Shown one piece after another: positions 1 through 9,300 of a stretch of 25,910 nucleotides of DNA. The DNA is from an uncultured Bacteroidales bacterium (GTDB lineage Bacteria; Bacteroidota; Bacteroidia; Bacteroidales; UBA932). Positions within the stretch are counted from its first letter, which is position 1, and each line of letters opens with the position of its first letter. The notes beneath the pieces were generated by a model. That model was given only the letters and a program-made list of their open reading frames with translations, was not told where the DNA came from and searched no databases. The translations under genes and the position numbers were made by a program. The DNA lies in the NCBI GenBank assembly GCA_934678915.1, contig CAKUSF010000016.1, positions 1 through 25,910 of the forward strand, read 5' to 3'.

Positions 1-1
1 T

Positions 2-544
2 GAATATGACACCTTGACTGTCACCCAACCTCGCAGTTCAGGCTATGATCTGGAAAGAATCGAGTGGAACGAGCCAGCGACAAGGACTTTCCCTGAATAT
101 GAAAAAGGCTGGGGTCCCCTGTCTTACAAAAATGAAGGCACTGACACATTACGCGTCAAGATGAAAGTATTTTTCGGGGCTGCAAGACAGGTAGCATTTT
201 CGGACGATTCAGGGTTCGGACTATATTGTGGGAATTTCAGAGTGCCCGTGCCGGACGGAGCGCTAAATGATGAAGCCCTCTGTTTCAGTAAGCAATGTAC
301 TGTCATCTATAGTTACGACACAAATGAATACCCTCTTGACGATGACAGAGAAGTAACCATGAAATTCCCTCCAACCGGAAAAATGCCTTGGTACTATAGT
401 ATGCTTTGGGACATTGACACCTACTCTACAGGCTACAACATGTTCCTTAGGAACAAGGCCACAGGCAAAATTGTGGAGATCAAAGGGACGTTTTCGAGCA
501 AGTCTCCTAACGGAGTGCACAGCCTATTTGTTGATAAGAGATGA
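2..544 (+). CDS. C-terminal part of an unrecognised protein, cut by the left edge
   Basis: The reading frame is open from the first bases of the window, so this is the tail of a longer gene; the TTG at 14 is probably an internal leucine codon. About 180 residues are visible. They are rich in aromatic and charged residues and have no membrane segment or motif I recognise. The stop (TGA, 542-544) overlaps the ATG of the next gene in an ATGA junction, which implies translational coupling with the outer-membrane barrel gene downstream. The two products may therefore act together at the envelope, but no function can be assigned. Confidence 0.75.
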   Translation, partial: EYDTLTVTQPRSSGYDLERIEWNEPATRTFPEYEKGWGPLSYKNEGTDTLRVKMKVFFGAARQVAFSDDSGFGLYCGNFRVPVPDGALNDEALCFSKQCTVIYSYDTNEYPLDDDREVTMKFPPTGKMPWYYSMLWDIDTYSTGYNMFLRNKATGKIVEIKGTFSSKSPNGVHSLFVDKR

Positions 545-1770
545 GCGCAAGGATATTCATAAAACCCACCATTCTGACGATTCTGGCTTTATCCGCATCT
601 CTGATGGCGGAAGGTCATCAGACGGACAGTTCCAAGGTGACGCATAGAGTCGGTGTCAATGTCCGTCCAGCTTACATTCTGCCTTCACATAGGTTTTTCA
701 GAGGGGAGAATGAACTTGGTAAGCGCCTTAACAAGAGCGGTTCAGCCCATCTGCAATATTCATTTTCATTTCCTTCAGACAGCCGCTACGGCAGGATGTT
801 TCCGACTGCCTATCAAGGGATAGGAGTTGCTTGGAACACTTTCTTTGACAAAAACGAGATTGGCAATCCGGCTGCGATCTATGCATTCCAAGGAGCCACT
901 CTGGCGCAATTGTCACCTAAACTGTCGTTGGACTATGAATGGAATTTCGGGCTGTCTTTCGGATGGCATCCCTACGATCCTTACGGAGACCTGTACCCGG
1001 AATTTCCCAACGAGCACAATCTGGTGGTCGGTTCAAGGGTAAACGCCTACATCAACTTCGGAGTACTTCTCAAATGGGCCCCTTCACCAAACTGGTCAGT
1101 GTCGGGAGGAATTGATTTGACTCATTATTCGAACGGTAACACTAGCTACCCCAACGCGGGTGTCAACACAGTTGGCCTTAGAATAGGAGCGGCAAGGGCT
1201 TTCGGCCCAGAGCGAAGAAATAACCTCACCGAATTCGGACGTTCGAATGAATATGACAGCGTAAAGCTAGGCAGAAGAATGACCTATGACTTTGTCCTCT
1301 ATGGGGCCGGCAGGACAAAGGGTCTCTTTTGGGAAGGCTCACCATATATCGCAGAAGGCATGTTCGGCATCATAGGCTTGAACATCAACCCATTGTACAG
1401 GGTAAACAAGTTCTTTAGGACAGGGCTCTCGCTCGATGTCCAGTACGATGAAAGTGCTAATGTCGGTGATCATGTGGCAGGAATAGGTGATGACGGAAAC
1501 ATCAAATTCTTTCGTCCCCCTCTTGGAGAGCAGTTAGGGTTCGGTCTCTCACTTAGAGCTGAATTTGTCATGCCGATTTTCTCTGTCAACATCGGATTCG
1601 GACGTAATGTCATCTACAAAGGAGAGGAACTTAAGGGATTTTACCAAACTCTTGCCTTGAAGACAGATGTCTATAAAAATCTGTTCCTTCACATCGGCTA
1701 CAAGCTTCACGATTTCCACGATCCAAACAATCTAATGCTCGGATTCGGTTGGCGCTTCGGTGGCGAATGA
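541..1770 (+). CDS. Outer-membrane beta-barrel protein, PagL-like (acyloxyacyl hydrolase / lipid A deacylase family)
   Basis: This 409-residue protein has an N-terminal signal peptide (about residues 1-23). The rest consists of alternating hydrophobic and aromatic strands typical of an outer-membrane barrel. The segment LTHYSNGNTSYPNAGVN (193-209) resembles the His-x-Ser active site of the PagL lipid A 3-O-deacylase family, with H195 and S197 as the candidate catalytic pair. PagL itself is only about 150 residues, but longer family members annotated as acyloxyacyl hydrolases are common in Bacteroidota. By family analogy it would remove an acyl chain from lipid A in the outer leaflet. The start overlaps the preceding stop. 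If the His-Ser match is coincidental, it is simply an uncharacterised barrel. Confidence 0.68.
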   Translation: MSARIFIKPTILTILALSASLMAEGHQTDSSKVTHRVGVNVRPAYILPSHRFFRGENELGKRLNKSGSAHLQYSFSFPSDSRYGRMFPTAYQGIGVAWNTFFDKNEIGNPAAIYAFQGATLAQLSPKLSLDYEWNFGLSFGWHPYDPYGDLYPEFPNEHNLVVGSRVNAYINFGVLLKWAPSPNWSVSGGIDLTHYSNGNTSYPNAGVNTVGLRIGAARAFGPERRNNLTEFGRSNEYDSVKLGRRMTYDFVLYGAGRTKGLFWEGSPYIAEGMFGIIGLNINPLYRVNKFFRTGLSLDVQYDESANVGDHVAGIGDDGNIKFFRPPLGEQLGFGLSLRAEFVMPIFSVNIGFGRNVIYKGEELKGFYQTLALKTDVYKNLFLHIGYKLHDFHDPNNLMLGFGWRFGGE

Positions 1771-1786
1771 TGACAGCATTATAAAG

Positions 1787-1818
1787 ACAGCGGCCACTTT
1801 GAATCAAGTGGCCGCTGT
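1787..1818. terminator. Bidirectional hairpin between convergent genes
   Basis: A perfect 13-bp inverted repeat (ACAGCGGCCACTT at 1787-1799 and its complement at 1806-1818) encloses a 6-base loop. It sits between the + strand gene ending at 1770 and the minus-strand gene ending at 1839. The uridine tracts are short on both sides, so termination is probably driven mostly by the GC-rich stem. Confidence 0.75.
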
Positions 1819-1838
1819 TCATAAGTCTTGTCTGGTTT

Positions 1839-3119
1839 CTACGCCTTAGTGAAGTTTAGGGAGATTTCTAACTCTGTTGTGGCGTTCCAGATAGTTTCCG
1901 TAAGTTTATCAAGGCCAAGAATGATCATGATTACCTTGATTTTCCCAGCTGTATCATTATCTCCCTTAGTCAATTGATCAAGAAGTACGTCAAGCTTTGG
2001 AAGAGCCGGAAGAATAGCCTCCACTATCGGGGAGCAAAGAGCCTTGTCAACGTAAATTTTCAGATTGTCCCCTTCCAATGAATATTTCAGTTCAACTCCC
2101 CTCTGGAGAATTTTCTGAATTTCAGCACTGAGAGCGTTGACATCAACTCCATATTCCTTCAGATTTTCAAGAAATTCCTTAATTTCGGAGATGTCTATCC
2201 CTGCTGAAGCATCCGACCTAAGGTTTTCCGACTTGGCGGCATCAATTATGGCTGTGACATTTGGAACCACATAGAGGGAATTGCCTTTAGCATACCAAAA
2301 TGCGAAGTTGGCTTTAGGTGACTCTAGCCAATCAGTGTGATATTTTGGTTTGTAAATGTAGTATCCATTTGATGGAGGGCTGATTAAGGATAATAGTCCC
2401 TTCAGACTATCATCCTCTCCAAAATCAGGCCAGTAACGTGACATGATATTGCCTGTCTCGTCAAATGTAACCTGATCGAACACCTCTGTCAGAACACAGT
2501 TTCCGAAGTGATTGAACAAGGAAACATATTCCAAAAGCTTCTCTCCTACCCCGTCAGAGATTTTCCATTTGGGCTGTATCGGAGAGCGGTCATTATGATC
2601 CAAACCCTTATCCTCAATGTACCTGCACTTACGTACAATGTTCCAGCTTCCGATCAACGGAGCCGAATCACCTTGAACCTGAGTGGCGACTGTCACTTTG
2701 ACTGCACCGTCAAGTGTGATGGAGCCTTCCACATTGACAGAATAACAAGGATTGTCATCCGTGCTACGCAGTGTGGCGGCAATTGATGGTGGAGTTGACA
2801 CTATGGTCGTTCCTTTGAATGCGAAAGAATCATCGGACTTCTTAAGAAGGTCAACATTCACCTTCACTTCTGAATATCCGGGAACAACATCTGTTAGGGT
2901 CAACACTGCGTTATCCTCACCGCCAGCCACAAGCTGGACGTTACCATAGGTGCAAGGAACTTCATTTACAGAGAGTTCGGCATTGCCGCTTTCTACGCTA
3001 ATTTGCTCAACCGGAAGTTGTTTCCAAGTGTCATCAGCATTGTCCTTCTGGCAGGCTGTCATGGCGAAGATGGAGGCTAGTAGAGCCATCATGCCAAAGA
3101 GTCTAGTTTTCATATTCAT
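1839..3119 (-). CDS. Lipoprotein, paralogue A of a tandem pair
   Basis: This 426-residue protein begins with a type II signal peptide ending in the lipobox MTAC (Cys23). The next residues are QKD, a charged patch of the kind that can direct Bacteroidota lipoproteins to the cell surface. Residues 24-100 form a beta-rich segment nearly identical to the neighbouring paralogue. The middle carries a conserved GSWNIVRKC motif and the phrase FDETGNIM. The C-terminal part is rich in Leu, Asp and Lys and partly helical. It resembles large Bacteroidales lipoprotein families of unknown function (possibly DUF4925, from memory only). It has its own promoter and lies after the paralogue's terminator, so the pair are separate transcription units. 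An alternative start three codons in (ATG at 3113) is equally plausible. Function unknown. Confidence 0.85.
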   Translation of the reverse strand: MNMKTRLFGMMALLASIFAMTACQKDNADDTWKQLPVEQISVESGNAELSVNEVPCTYGNVQLVAGGEDNAVLTLTDVVPGYSEVKVNVDLLKKSDDSFAFKGTTIVSTPPSIAATLRSTDDNPCYSVNVEGSITLDGAVKVTVATQVQGDSAPLIGSWNIVRKCRYIEDKGLDHNDRSPIQPKWKISDGVGEKLLEYVSLFNHFGNCVLTEVFDQVTFDETGNIMSRYWPDFGEDDSLKGLLSLISPPSNGYYIYKPKYHTDWLESPKANFAFWYAKGNSLYVVPNVTAIIDAAKSENLRSDASAGIDISEIKEFLENLKEYGVDVNALSAEIQKILQRGVELKYSLEGDNLKIYVDKALCSPIVEAILPALPKLDVLLDQLTKGDNDTAGKIKVIMIILGLDKLTETIWNATTELEISLNFTKA

Positions 3120-3141
3120 CAGTTTTAAATATATCTAGTTA

Positions 3142-3173
3142 CAAATTAACATCTTTTAGCTCAAATTATCAAA
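3142..3173 (-). promoter_or_regulatory. Bacteroidota-type promoter of lipoprotein A
   Basis: Read on the minus strand, TTTG is followed by 20 bases and then TTAATTTG. This fits the Bacteroidota -33/-7 arrangement (TTTG, N19-20, TAnnTTTG) except for the second base of the -7 box. The same block, including the spacer GAGCTAAAAGATGTTA, recurs upstream of the paralogue. It lies about 23 bases before the start codon. Confidence 0.6.
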
Positions 3174-3208
3174 TAAAAAGCTGCTTCTTTGTCGCCAAAG
3201 AAACAGCT
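3171..3208 (-). terminator. Intrinsic terminator of lipoprotein B
   Basis: On the minus strand a 13-bp stem with one G-T type mismatch (AGCTGTTTCTTTG / CAAAGAAGCAGCT, 3179-3208, 4-base loop) is followed by TTTTTATTT. It lies 35 bases after the stop of the gene at 3243-4547 and just before the promoter of the next lipoprotein gene. Confidence 0.85.
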
Positions 3209-3242
3209 GATAATAATCTAGTAATATAATTTAGCCCAATAA

Positions 3243-4547
3243 TTAAGCTTTCGTGAAGTTAAGGGCAATCTCGAACTCGGAAGTCGCTTTCCAAACAAGC
3301 TCAAGGTCTGATGGTTTCTCAAGGCCGAGCATATACATCACAAGCTGTACTGTCTGCAAAGTCTCCTGATCTTCAGGGTCTTCTGATTTAGCTAGTTCCT
3401 CAAGCATCACATCAAGAGTCTTAAGAGCTGGAAGCAGTGCTTCAATGATAGGGGCGCAAAGAGCCTTATCCACGTAAATCTTCAGACCGCCATCTTTCTC
3501 TGAATATTTAAGTTCGATACCTCTGCTCAGCATTTTTTGAAGTTCAGTGTTGAGTGTATTGACATCAACACCATATTCCTTTAGTTTTGACAGAAGCTCC
3601 ATTATCGAGGATAGGTCTATGCCGGACACGTCTGTTCTATCAGTCCTTGTGCTCTCTGAGTCTGCCGCATTTATGATGGCAGCGATGTTAGGAACAATGA
3701 AAAGAGAACTTTCTTGAGCGTACCAAAAAGCGAGGTTGGCTTTCGGTGAATCAAGCCAATCCGTGTGATGGGCTGTGTAAGTGACATTGCCTTCAGCGTC
3801 AGGTTGCACAGAACCAATCAACTCAAAGATCTTTGAAAGTGCGTCATCACCCAAATCGAGATCGCTATAATACTGGGCCATGATATTGCCTGTCTCATCA
3901 AAGGTAACTTGATTGAGCACCTCGGTCAACAGTGGGCAGACTATAGCATTAGCAAGGCCTACGATTGTGGCGATGTTCCCTCCGGCCTCAGCTGCTACTT
4001 TCCATGTGATCTGCGCTGGGCCGTTAACTGGTCCAGTCTCTCCATACTGACATTTACGTACAAGGTTCCAACTTCCTTTCAATGAAGTGGTCATCGCAGA
4101 TGACACATACGTGGTAACACCAACAGAGATTGTGCCTTCTACGGTCACATCACCTTCAACCGCGACTGTGTAGAACCCCGAAGATTCAACGCTGCGCAAA
4201 GTAGCAGCGATTGATGGAGGAGTCAACAAAACCTCAGATCCGGAAAAATGGAAAGTGTTCTCACCTCTTTTAAGAAGGTCAACATTCACTTTCACCTCTG
4301 AAAACCCAGGGACAGCACCTGTTAATGTCAACACTGCGTTATCCTCTCCGCCAGCCACAAGCTGGACGTTACCATAGGTGCAAGGAACTTCATTTACAGT
4401 GAGTTTGGCATTGCCGCTTTCTACGGTAATCTGCTCAACCGGAAGTTGTTTCCAAGTGTCATCAGCCTTGTCCTTCTGGCAGGCTGTCATGGCGAAAATC
4501 GAGGCCATCAAGGCCACCACGCCAATAAATTTAGCTTTCATAATCAT
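3243..4547 (-). CDS. Lipoprotein, paralogue B of a tandem pair
   Basis: This 434-residue lipoprotein has lipobox MTAC (Cys23) followed by QKD. It shares the whole plan of its neighbour at 1839-3119: a near-identical leader and first 70 residues, GSWNLVRKC, FDETGNIM, HTDWLDSPKANLAFWYA, and a leucine-rich C-terminal half ending ALNFTKA. Conservation is uneven. The N-terminal coding DNA (4310-4500) is almost base-for-base identical to 2890-3080, whereas the region around residues 140-260 has diverged in both sequence and length. The promoter is also duplicated. This indicates a fairly recent tandem duplication with later divergence of the middle, or gene conversion of the 5' part. Function is unknown; surface or periplasmic display is inferred from the lipobox. 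Confidence 0.85.
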   Translation of the reverse strand: MIMKAKFIGVVALMASIFAMTACQKDKADDTWKQLPVEQITVESGNAKLTVNEVPCTYGNVQLVAGGEDNAVLTLTGAVPGFSEVKVNVDLLKRGENTFHFSGSEVLLTPPSIAATLRSVESSGFYTVAVEGDVTVEGTISVGVTTYVSSAMTTSLKGSWNLVRKCQYGETGPVNGPAQITWKVAAEAGGNIATIVGLANAIVCPLLTEVLNQVTFDETGNIMAQYYSDLDLGDDALSKIFELIGSVQPDAEGNVTYTAHHTDWLDSPKANLAFWYAQESSLFIVPNIAAIINAADSESTRTDRTDVSGIDLSSIMELLSKLKEYGVDVNTLNTELQKMLSRGIELKYSEKDGGLKIYVDKALCAPIIEALLPALKTLDVMLEELAKSEDPEDQETLQTVQLVMYMLGLEKPSDLELVWKATSEFEIALNFTKA

Positions 4548-4570
4548 TAGTTAAAAATATATCCAAGCCG

Positions 4571-4602
4571 CAAAATAACATCTTTTAGCTCAAATAATCA
4601 AA
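4571..4602 (-). promoter_or_regulatory. Bacteroidota-type promoter of lipoprotein B
   Basis: On the minus strand TTTG, 20 bases, then TTATTTTG forms an imperfect -33/-7 pair. The spacer is almost identical to that of the paralogous gene, and the -7-like box ends 24 bases before the start codon. Conservation of this block between the two copies supports its being functional. Confidence 0.55.
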
Positions 4603-4653
4603 TATCGGATGCATTAAAACGTTGAGAAGATAGGAAATTCCCACAACAAAATG

Positions 4654-5799
4654 TCAGGCTTGGCTTCCCTTGTCCTCATCCTTTGGGAGGACGATTGTGC
4701 GGAATCGCTTCTGTCGGCGTTCCCAACGCTCGCGGGCGAACTGCTGCATGTCAGTGGCCTGATCGTTCTCATCTATGATCTCTAGACCGAGGATCGTCTC
4801 GATGATGTCCTCAAGAGTAATTATGCCCTGGAAGCAGCCATATTCATCAATGATGAGACCTATCTGCTCGTGCTTCTTGAGAAGTTCTTCCCAGATGTAG
4901 CCGCAAGAGTCCTCCTCCTTGAAGAAGGAAATCGGGCGCTTCAATTCAACCAGACGCTTGTCGAACTCATCGTCCGCCAGTCCCTCTAGAGCATCGCTCA
5001 GTAGGATGTAGCCGGTGATGTACTCAGGAGAATCCCCATAGACTGGGATTCTGGAGAAATGCAGGTAAGTATCGTTCTTGTAGAAATTCTTCAGGGACAT
5101 GTTCTCCTGCGCTGTCATTGCCACAATCCTTGGAGTCATCACATCGCAAGCCTTGACATTGTCCAATTTCATGATGTTCTGGATGACCTTGTTCTCGTCC
5201 GAGTCAATCACGCCCTCCTCGGCCCCGATGTTCGCCATCGCTGTCACCTCTTCCCTGCTGACAGTGGCCTCATCGTCATCCTTGGTCATAAGTTTAGTGA
5301 TCAAACGCACCATGACTACAAGCGGCCACATCAACACAGTCAAGAGCGAGATGACAGAAGTCACAAAGCCCATCAGATTCTTCCAGTAGGATGTTCCTAT
5401 TGTCTTCGGAACAATCTCAGAGAAGATCAAAACCAACAGAGTCGTCAGAGCCGAAATTATTCCGAACCATGTACTTCCGAAAAGCATCGTTGCCTGCCGG
5501 CCTACAGCTGCAGCGCCCAATGTGTTGGCAATCGTGTTAAGAGACAAAATAGCTGCCAGAGGTCTGTCCGGATCCGACTTGAACTTCAAGAACTTCTCCG
5601 CAGGCTTATAGCCTTGCTCCTTCTTCATCGTAACGAAAGAAAGAGGTGTTGACATCAGCACAGATTCCAGAAGCGAGCAAAGGAATGAGATCGACAGTGT
5701 CCCGATCAGGTAAACGATTAGTAAAACCTCACTGCCTTGGTCATTGTTCACGGCAGTTTTGGGAAGGGTTTCCAGCAAATTAAGGATATACAGAACCAT
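4654..5799 (-). CDS. CNNM (DUF21) transmembrane protein with CBS pair, CorC/HlyC-type, short form
   Basis: This is a 381-residue inner-membrane protein. Residues 1-175 form the CNNM/DUF21 membrane domain with about four hydrophobic segments and the family signatures LSLNTIANTLGAAAVG and FSEIVPKTIG. Residues 190-350 are a tandem CBS pair (EEGVIDSDENKVIQNIMKLD, VMTPR, RIPVYGDSPEYITGYI, LIIDEYGCFQGIITLEDIIE). Family members are linked to magnesium or other divalent-cation export and homeostasis. Typical bacterial members are about 420-450 residues with a C-terminal CorC_HlyC domain; this one ends in a short Arg/Lys-rich tail instead. It has its own -7 box and is separated from the operon upstream by a strong terminator, so it is probably not part of that system. 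Confidence 0.92.
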   Translation of the reverse strand: MVLYILNLLETLPKTAVNNDQGSEVLLIVYLIGTLSISFLCSLLESVLMSTPLSFVTMKKEQGYKPAEKFLKFKSDPDRPLAAILSLNTIANTLGAAAVGRQATMLFGSTWFGIISALTTLLVLIFSEIVPKTIGTSYWKNLMGFVTSVISLLTVLMWPLVVMVRLITKLMTKDDDEATVSREEVTAMANIGAEEGVIDSDENKVIQNIMKLDNVKACDVMTPRIVAMTAQENMSLKNFYKNDTYLHFSRIPVYGDSPEYITGYILLSDALEGLADDEFDKRLVELKRPISFFKEEDSCGYIWEELLKKHEQIGLIIDEYGCFQGIITLEDIIETILGLEIIDENDQATDMQQFARERWERRQKRFRTIVLPKDEDKGSQA

Positions 5800-5820
5800 A
5801 CGATTTAAACAATTCGACTA

Positions 5821-5828
5821 CAAATATA
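5821..5828 (-). promoter_or_regulatory. -7 box of the CNNM gene
   Basis: The minus strand reads TATATTTG here, a perfect match to the Bacteroidota -7 consensus TAnnTTTG, about 20 bases before the start codon. No clean TTTG is present 19-20 bases further upstream; the nearest candidate is a TTG-containing stretch with a shorter spacer. The transcript leader would be very short. Confidence 0.55.
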
Positions 5829-5862
5829 GCATTAATTTTATCCTGCAACTACATGTCTTTAA

Positions 5863-5904
5863 CAAAAAACAGAATGTGACTCAATTTTCTTGGCCACATT
5901 CTGT
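5863..5904 (-). terminator. Intrinsic terminator closing the phospho-signalling operon
   Basis: On the minus strand ACAGAATGTG pairs with CACATTCTGT (10 bp, arms 5869-5878 and 5895-5904, 16-base loop) and is followed by TTTTTTG. It begins 25 bases after the stop of the last operon gene (5929) and lies before the CNNM promoter, so it marks the 3' end of the 14-gene unit. Confidence 0.85.
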
Positions 5905-5928
5905 CCTGACAATGAGTTTCACGAAAAA

Positions 5929-6351
5929 CTACTTTGACATGTCGAGTTGCACAGTCGCACCATCAATGCTGACAACATTCTCTGGTGCATCCCTGAAGTT
6001 CTTATAGGTAGCTGGATAACCGGACACTTTAATGCTTGTTACCTGTTTGCAGAAAAGGCCATGTTTTGCAGTGATGAAATAGTTGACACCGACAAGAACG
6101 TCATAGCCTCCGTTTGATTCGAGAGCCTCATAAACAGCATTTCGCTTCAACTGCTCAACACCAAGAGACTTGGCATCATCGGACGATGGACGGTAGACAT
6201 AGGTGATTCTCTGAGGAGAAACATTAAGAGAGACCTTACTGTCACTGGTCAAGAAATGGGATTCAGCAGGATTGTCAATCTCTGCATGATGAAGAATTGA
6301 ACATGATGATGCCATGATGATGGACATCGCGATAATAACTAAACGTTTCAT
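5929..6351 (-). CDS. Small lipoprotein, last gene of the operon
   Basis: This 140-residue protein has a type II signal peptide with lipobox ASSC (Cys17). The mature part has about 120 residues of mixed alpha/beta character, including LLxxxKRNAVYEAL-like helical sequence near residues 80-95, the phrase YDVLVGVNYFI, and a final beta-rich stretch. I do not recognise the family. It starts 19 bases after the BACON protein stop and is followed by the operon terminator, so it is almost certainly co-transcribed. By position and small size it could play the part of an outer-membrane lipoprotein partner, comparable in role (not in sequence) to TagQ of the type VI threonine-phosphorylation pathway; that is inference. 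Confidence 0.8.
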   Translation of the reverse strand: MKRLVIIAMSIIMASSCSILHHAEIDNPAESHFLTSDSKVSLNVSPQRITYVYRPSSDDAKSLGVEQLKRNAVYEALESNGGYDVLVGVNYFITAKHGLFCKQVTSIKVSGYPATYKNFRDAPENVVSIDGATVQLDMSK

Positions 6352-6370
6352 AATAATAGATTTGAATAGA

Positions 6371-9300
6371 TTATTTCTTTGATTGAACTATATTTATTGT
6401 CAATGATTTATTATTAAGGGTACTCGTCACAGTGACAGTTCCTTTACGCTCCGAGGATGTGTTGTTTGAAACCGAAATGCTCAATGTCTTGTCATCCTTT
6501 TTCTGAGCAGTGATCCATGAGTTGTTAGATTTTGCAGTCCATTCGCCAGTGCAATCCACTCTGACGTCCACTGCTGAGGTTTTGGATGCTGCGAAACTAA
6601 TGGATGAAGTTGAAACAGAGAACACAAAAGCAGACTGTTGGACGCTGATTCTCTTAGTCAGCGATGGATTGTCTGCACTGACAACATTAAACACAGCACT
6701 ACGAGAGCTCTCGCTCATGTTGTCAGAAGGTGTGAGGGTGACATCAGTGGTCTTGCCTCCTTCCTGCCCGGTTCCGGACATTGAGGACATAGAAATCCAA
6801 TAAGGGACATCTTTGATTAACCAGTTTCCAGAGGATCTTACACTTATGTGATCTTCTTTAGTATTGATAGCCGTATATGAGAAAGACTCAGAGTCAGTGT
6901 TGAAAACATAAGGATCCTGCTTCACATTGACCGTCTTGTACAAACTGCTGTTCAACTCGCTGACGATCGTGAAGGATCCGCTACGTTCAGTAGTGTTGAC
7001 ATTATTATCGACACTAAGATAAATCGTTCCGTTGCCTGGTCCACTCTTCGAAGACACGTTCATCCAAGAAGAAGCATTCTTGACAGTCCAGTCTCCTGAG
7101 GATGTGACTACAATAGACTTTCTGTCAGATGATAGCTCTGTGAATGAGAACGACTCTGTCCTTGTGTCAAACTCATATTCATTTTGTTGGAAATAGACCT
7201 CTTTGTAAGCATCGTTGATAATCGAATGGATCTTGACACTAGTAGTTCTCTTGCTTGTGTTAGGATTAGGGGTCGGAGTAAACCGGATGGAGGCTCGTCC
7301 TTTTCCACTGACTATGTCTGGTGACACCCATGAGCCATAACCGCTCACGATTTCCCACGGAGCCCCTTCCGTGAGGTCAAAACTAACCGTGTAAGACCGT
7401 TTATTGATCACATCAATGCCGGAAATGTTCTCTTCCGAAGAATCGAAGACAAATCCATCCTGGTTGACAGTATAGGACTTGACGGTTCCTTTATAGTTGT
7501 CTTTTACTTCAATTTTACCGGATCTAGCAGTTTTGCTCGTATTATATGACGGAGTGAAGGTCACGTTGACATCAGACAGGCCATCACCTGATTTGACACT
7601 AGGTGTCAGCCAATTAGGGCAAGAAGTAATCGCCCAATCTCCAGAGCAGACTACAAGCATTCCACAGTTGTACTTATCGCTGTAGGCAGGAATTGATGAC
7701 AATGCACTAGGAGTCAAATCGAATGAATATTTCCTCTGAAGTACCGACAGCGTCCTAGTCAGAGTCTTTCCATGAGCCTTATGAACAAGGCTGCTGAAGA
7801 CTAAGGTAGCACTGCGATCCTGATTCTCGTCAGGATTCACTGTCTTGGCTCCGATCTGAAGATTACTTAGTCCCTTTGACTCCGCAGAAGTCTGAGAGAT
7901 GTCCAACCACTCAGGTGCCCCGGAGATTTCCCATCCACCGGAAGACTCCAATGTTACCGAATAACGTAGGGTGCTACGCGTTGGGATAGCTCCAAGCACT
8001 GAAGGAGAATCCAAGTCAAACTTAAACCGCGCCTGTGTAGCGGTAATATCACATTTGATGTCATTCCGGAGGCTTTCCAATCTGAAATCAGACGATGTCA
8101 AGTCAGCAGTGGATAGGTTTTGTTCTTTAGCCTTGACGGTAACAAGCTGGTTTCCAACTCCTGACACAGGTGTAACATCCATCCATGAAGGAATATTCTT
8201 GATCTGCCAGGCCCCAGAAGAGGTGATTGAAATCTGTTTGTCAGTCACTTCATCATTCTCCAAAGAAATCTCTGATTTCTCGGATGATTTCCCAAGTCTC
8301 AAAACATAAGGACTCTGATTAAACTTAATGTCGCGGTAAACCAGCTTCCGGCTGCTCGTCATGGTAGCGTCAGTGGAAATAATACGCAATAGCACAAGGC
8401 GATTGGTGGAATATGGGTTCACGCCTCCTACATTATTACCCTTAGAATCAGTACCTTGCCATTTCAAAATAAGGTCTGATGCCCCAGATCCTGCTTCTAC
8501 ACGGTTTGCGCTGATCCATGAAGGAAGTCCGTCAGTCCAGTTGTCCCCTTCCGAAGATTGGTATTGAACTTTCCATGGAACTTCTGTGTCAACATGAAAT
8601 GTAAAGGAAGAGTCTCCTAGTTCTGAAATAGTGTTGTCGATAGGATTGATGGTCTCGTTAATCAAAAATTTGATATGTTTTTGAGACATTGAGATGTCAT
8701 AACTGTCAACAGCTGATTCAGGGATCTCCTGTTCACGTCCATATTCATCATAAGTAATTGCGGCAAGACGAGCTGTCATTTGATAATCCTCCTTGTCGGT
8801 GTTCATAACAACCGGAAGGATTTCGAGACGAGTGGAACCTTTGCCATAGTCTTGGGATATTCCAAAATGCTCTAAGGTAGGAGTGCCGGATGAAACGTTT
8901 GTACTGACAAACTTCCAGTCAACATTAGACTCAATCACAAGCGGAAGGCCTGAAGCATGGTAGTCATTGCTGCTGTCCCAATCAAAGCCAAAACTCTTGT
9001 TGTTGATTCTCAGATACGGGCATTCCTGTGAGACAGTCATGGGAACATCATATTCGGAAGAGCGGAATTTGACCACCGCCTTTCTGTCAATGCGGGTGTT
9101 GTTCAATGAAGCATTGACTACTATTGTCGTGCTTCCTGCTTTTCCGGAAGTCTTTGAAAATGAAAGCCAATGCGGACAATCATTAAGCACCCAGTCTGCA
9201 GTAGATGTGAAAGTAAACGTGAACGACCCGCCTGTCGGTGAGATATTCTGTAATTCATCTACAGAAATCGATGCTCCGTTGCCAATCTGTTCGGGATACA

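Noticed and set aside
5059..5652. Long + strand open frame of 197 codons
   Set aside because: It is antisense to the CNNM/CBS gene, whose family motifs are clear; the His/Arg/Gln-rich product is typical of a shadow frame.
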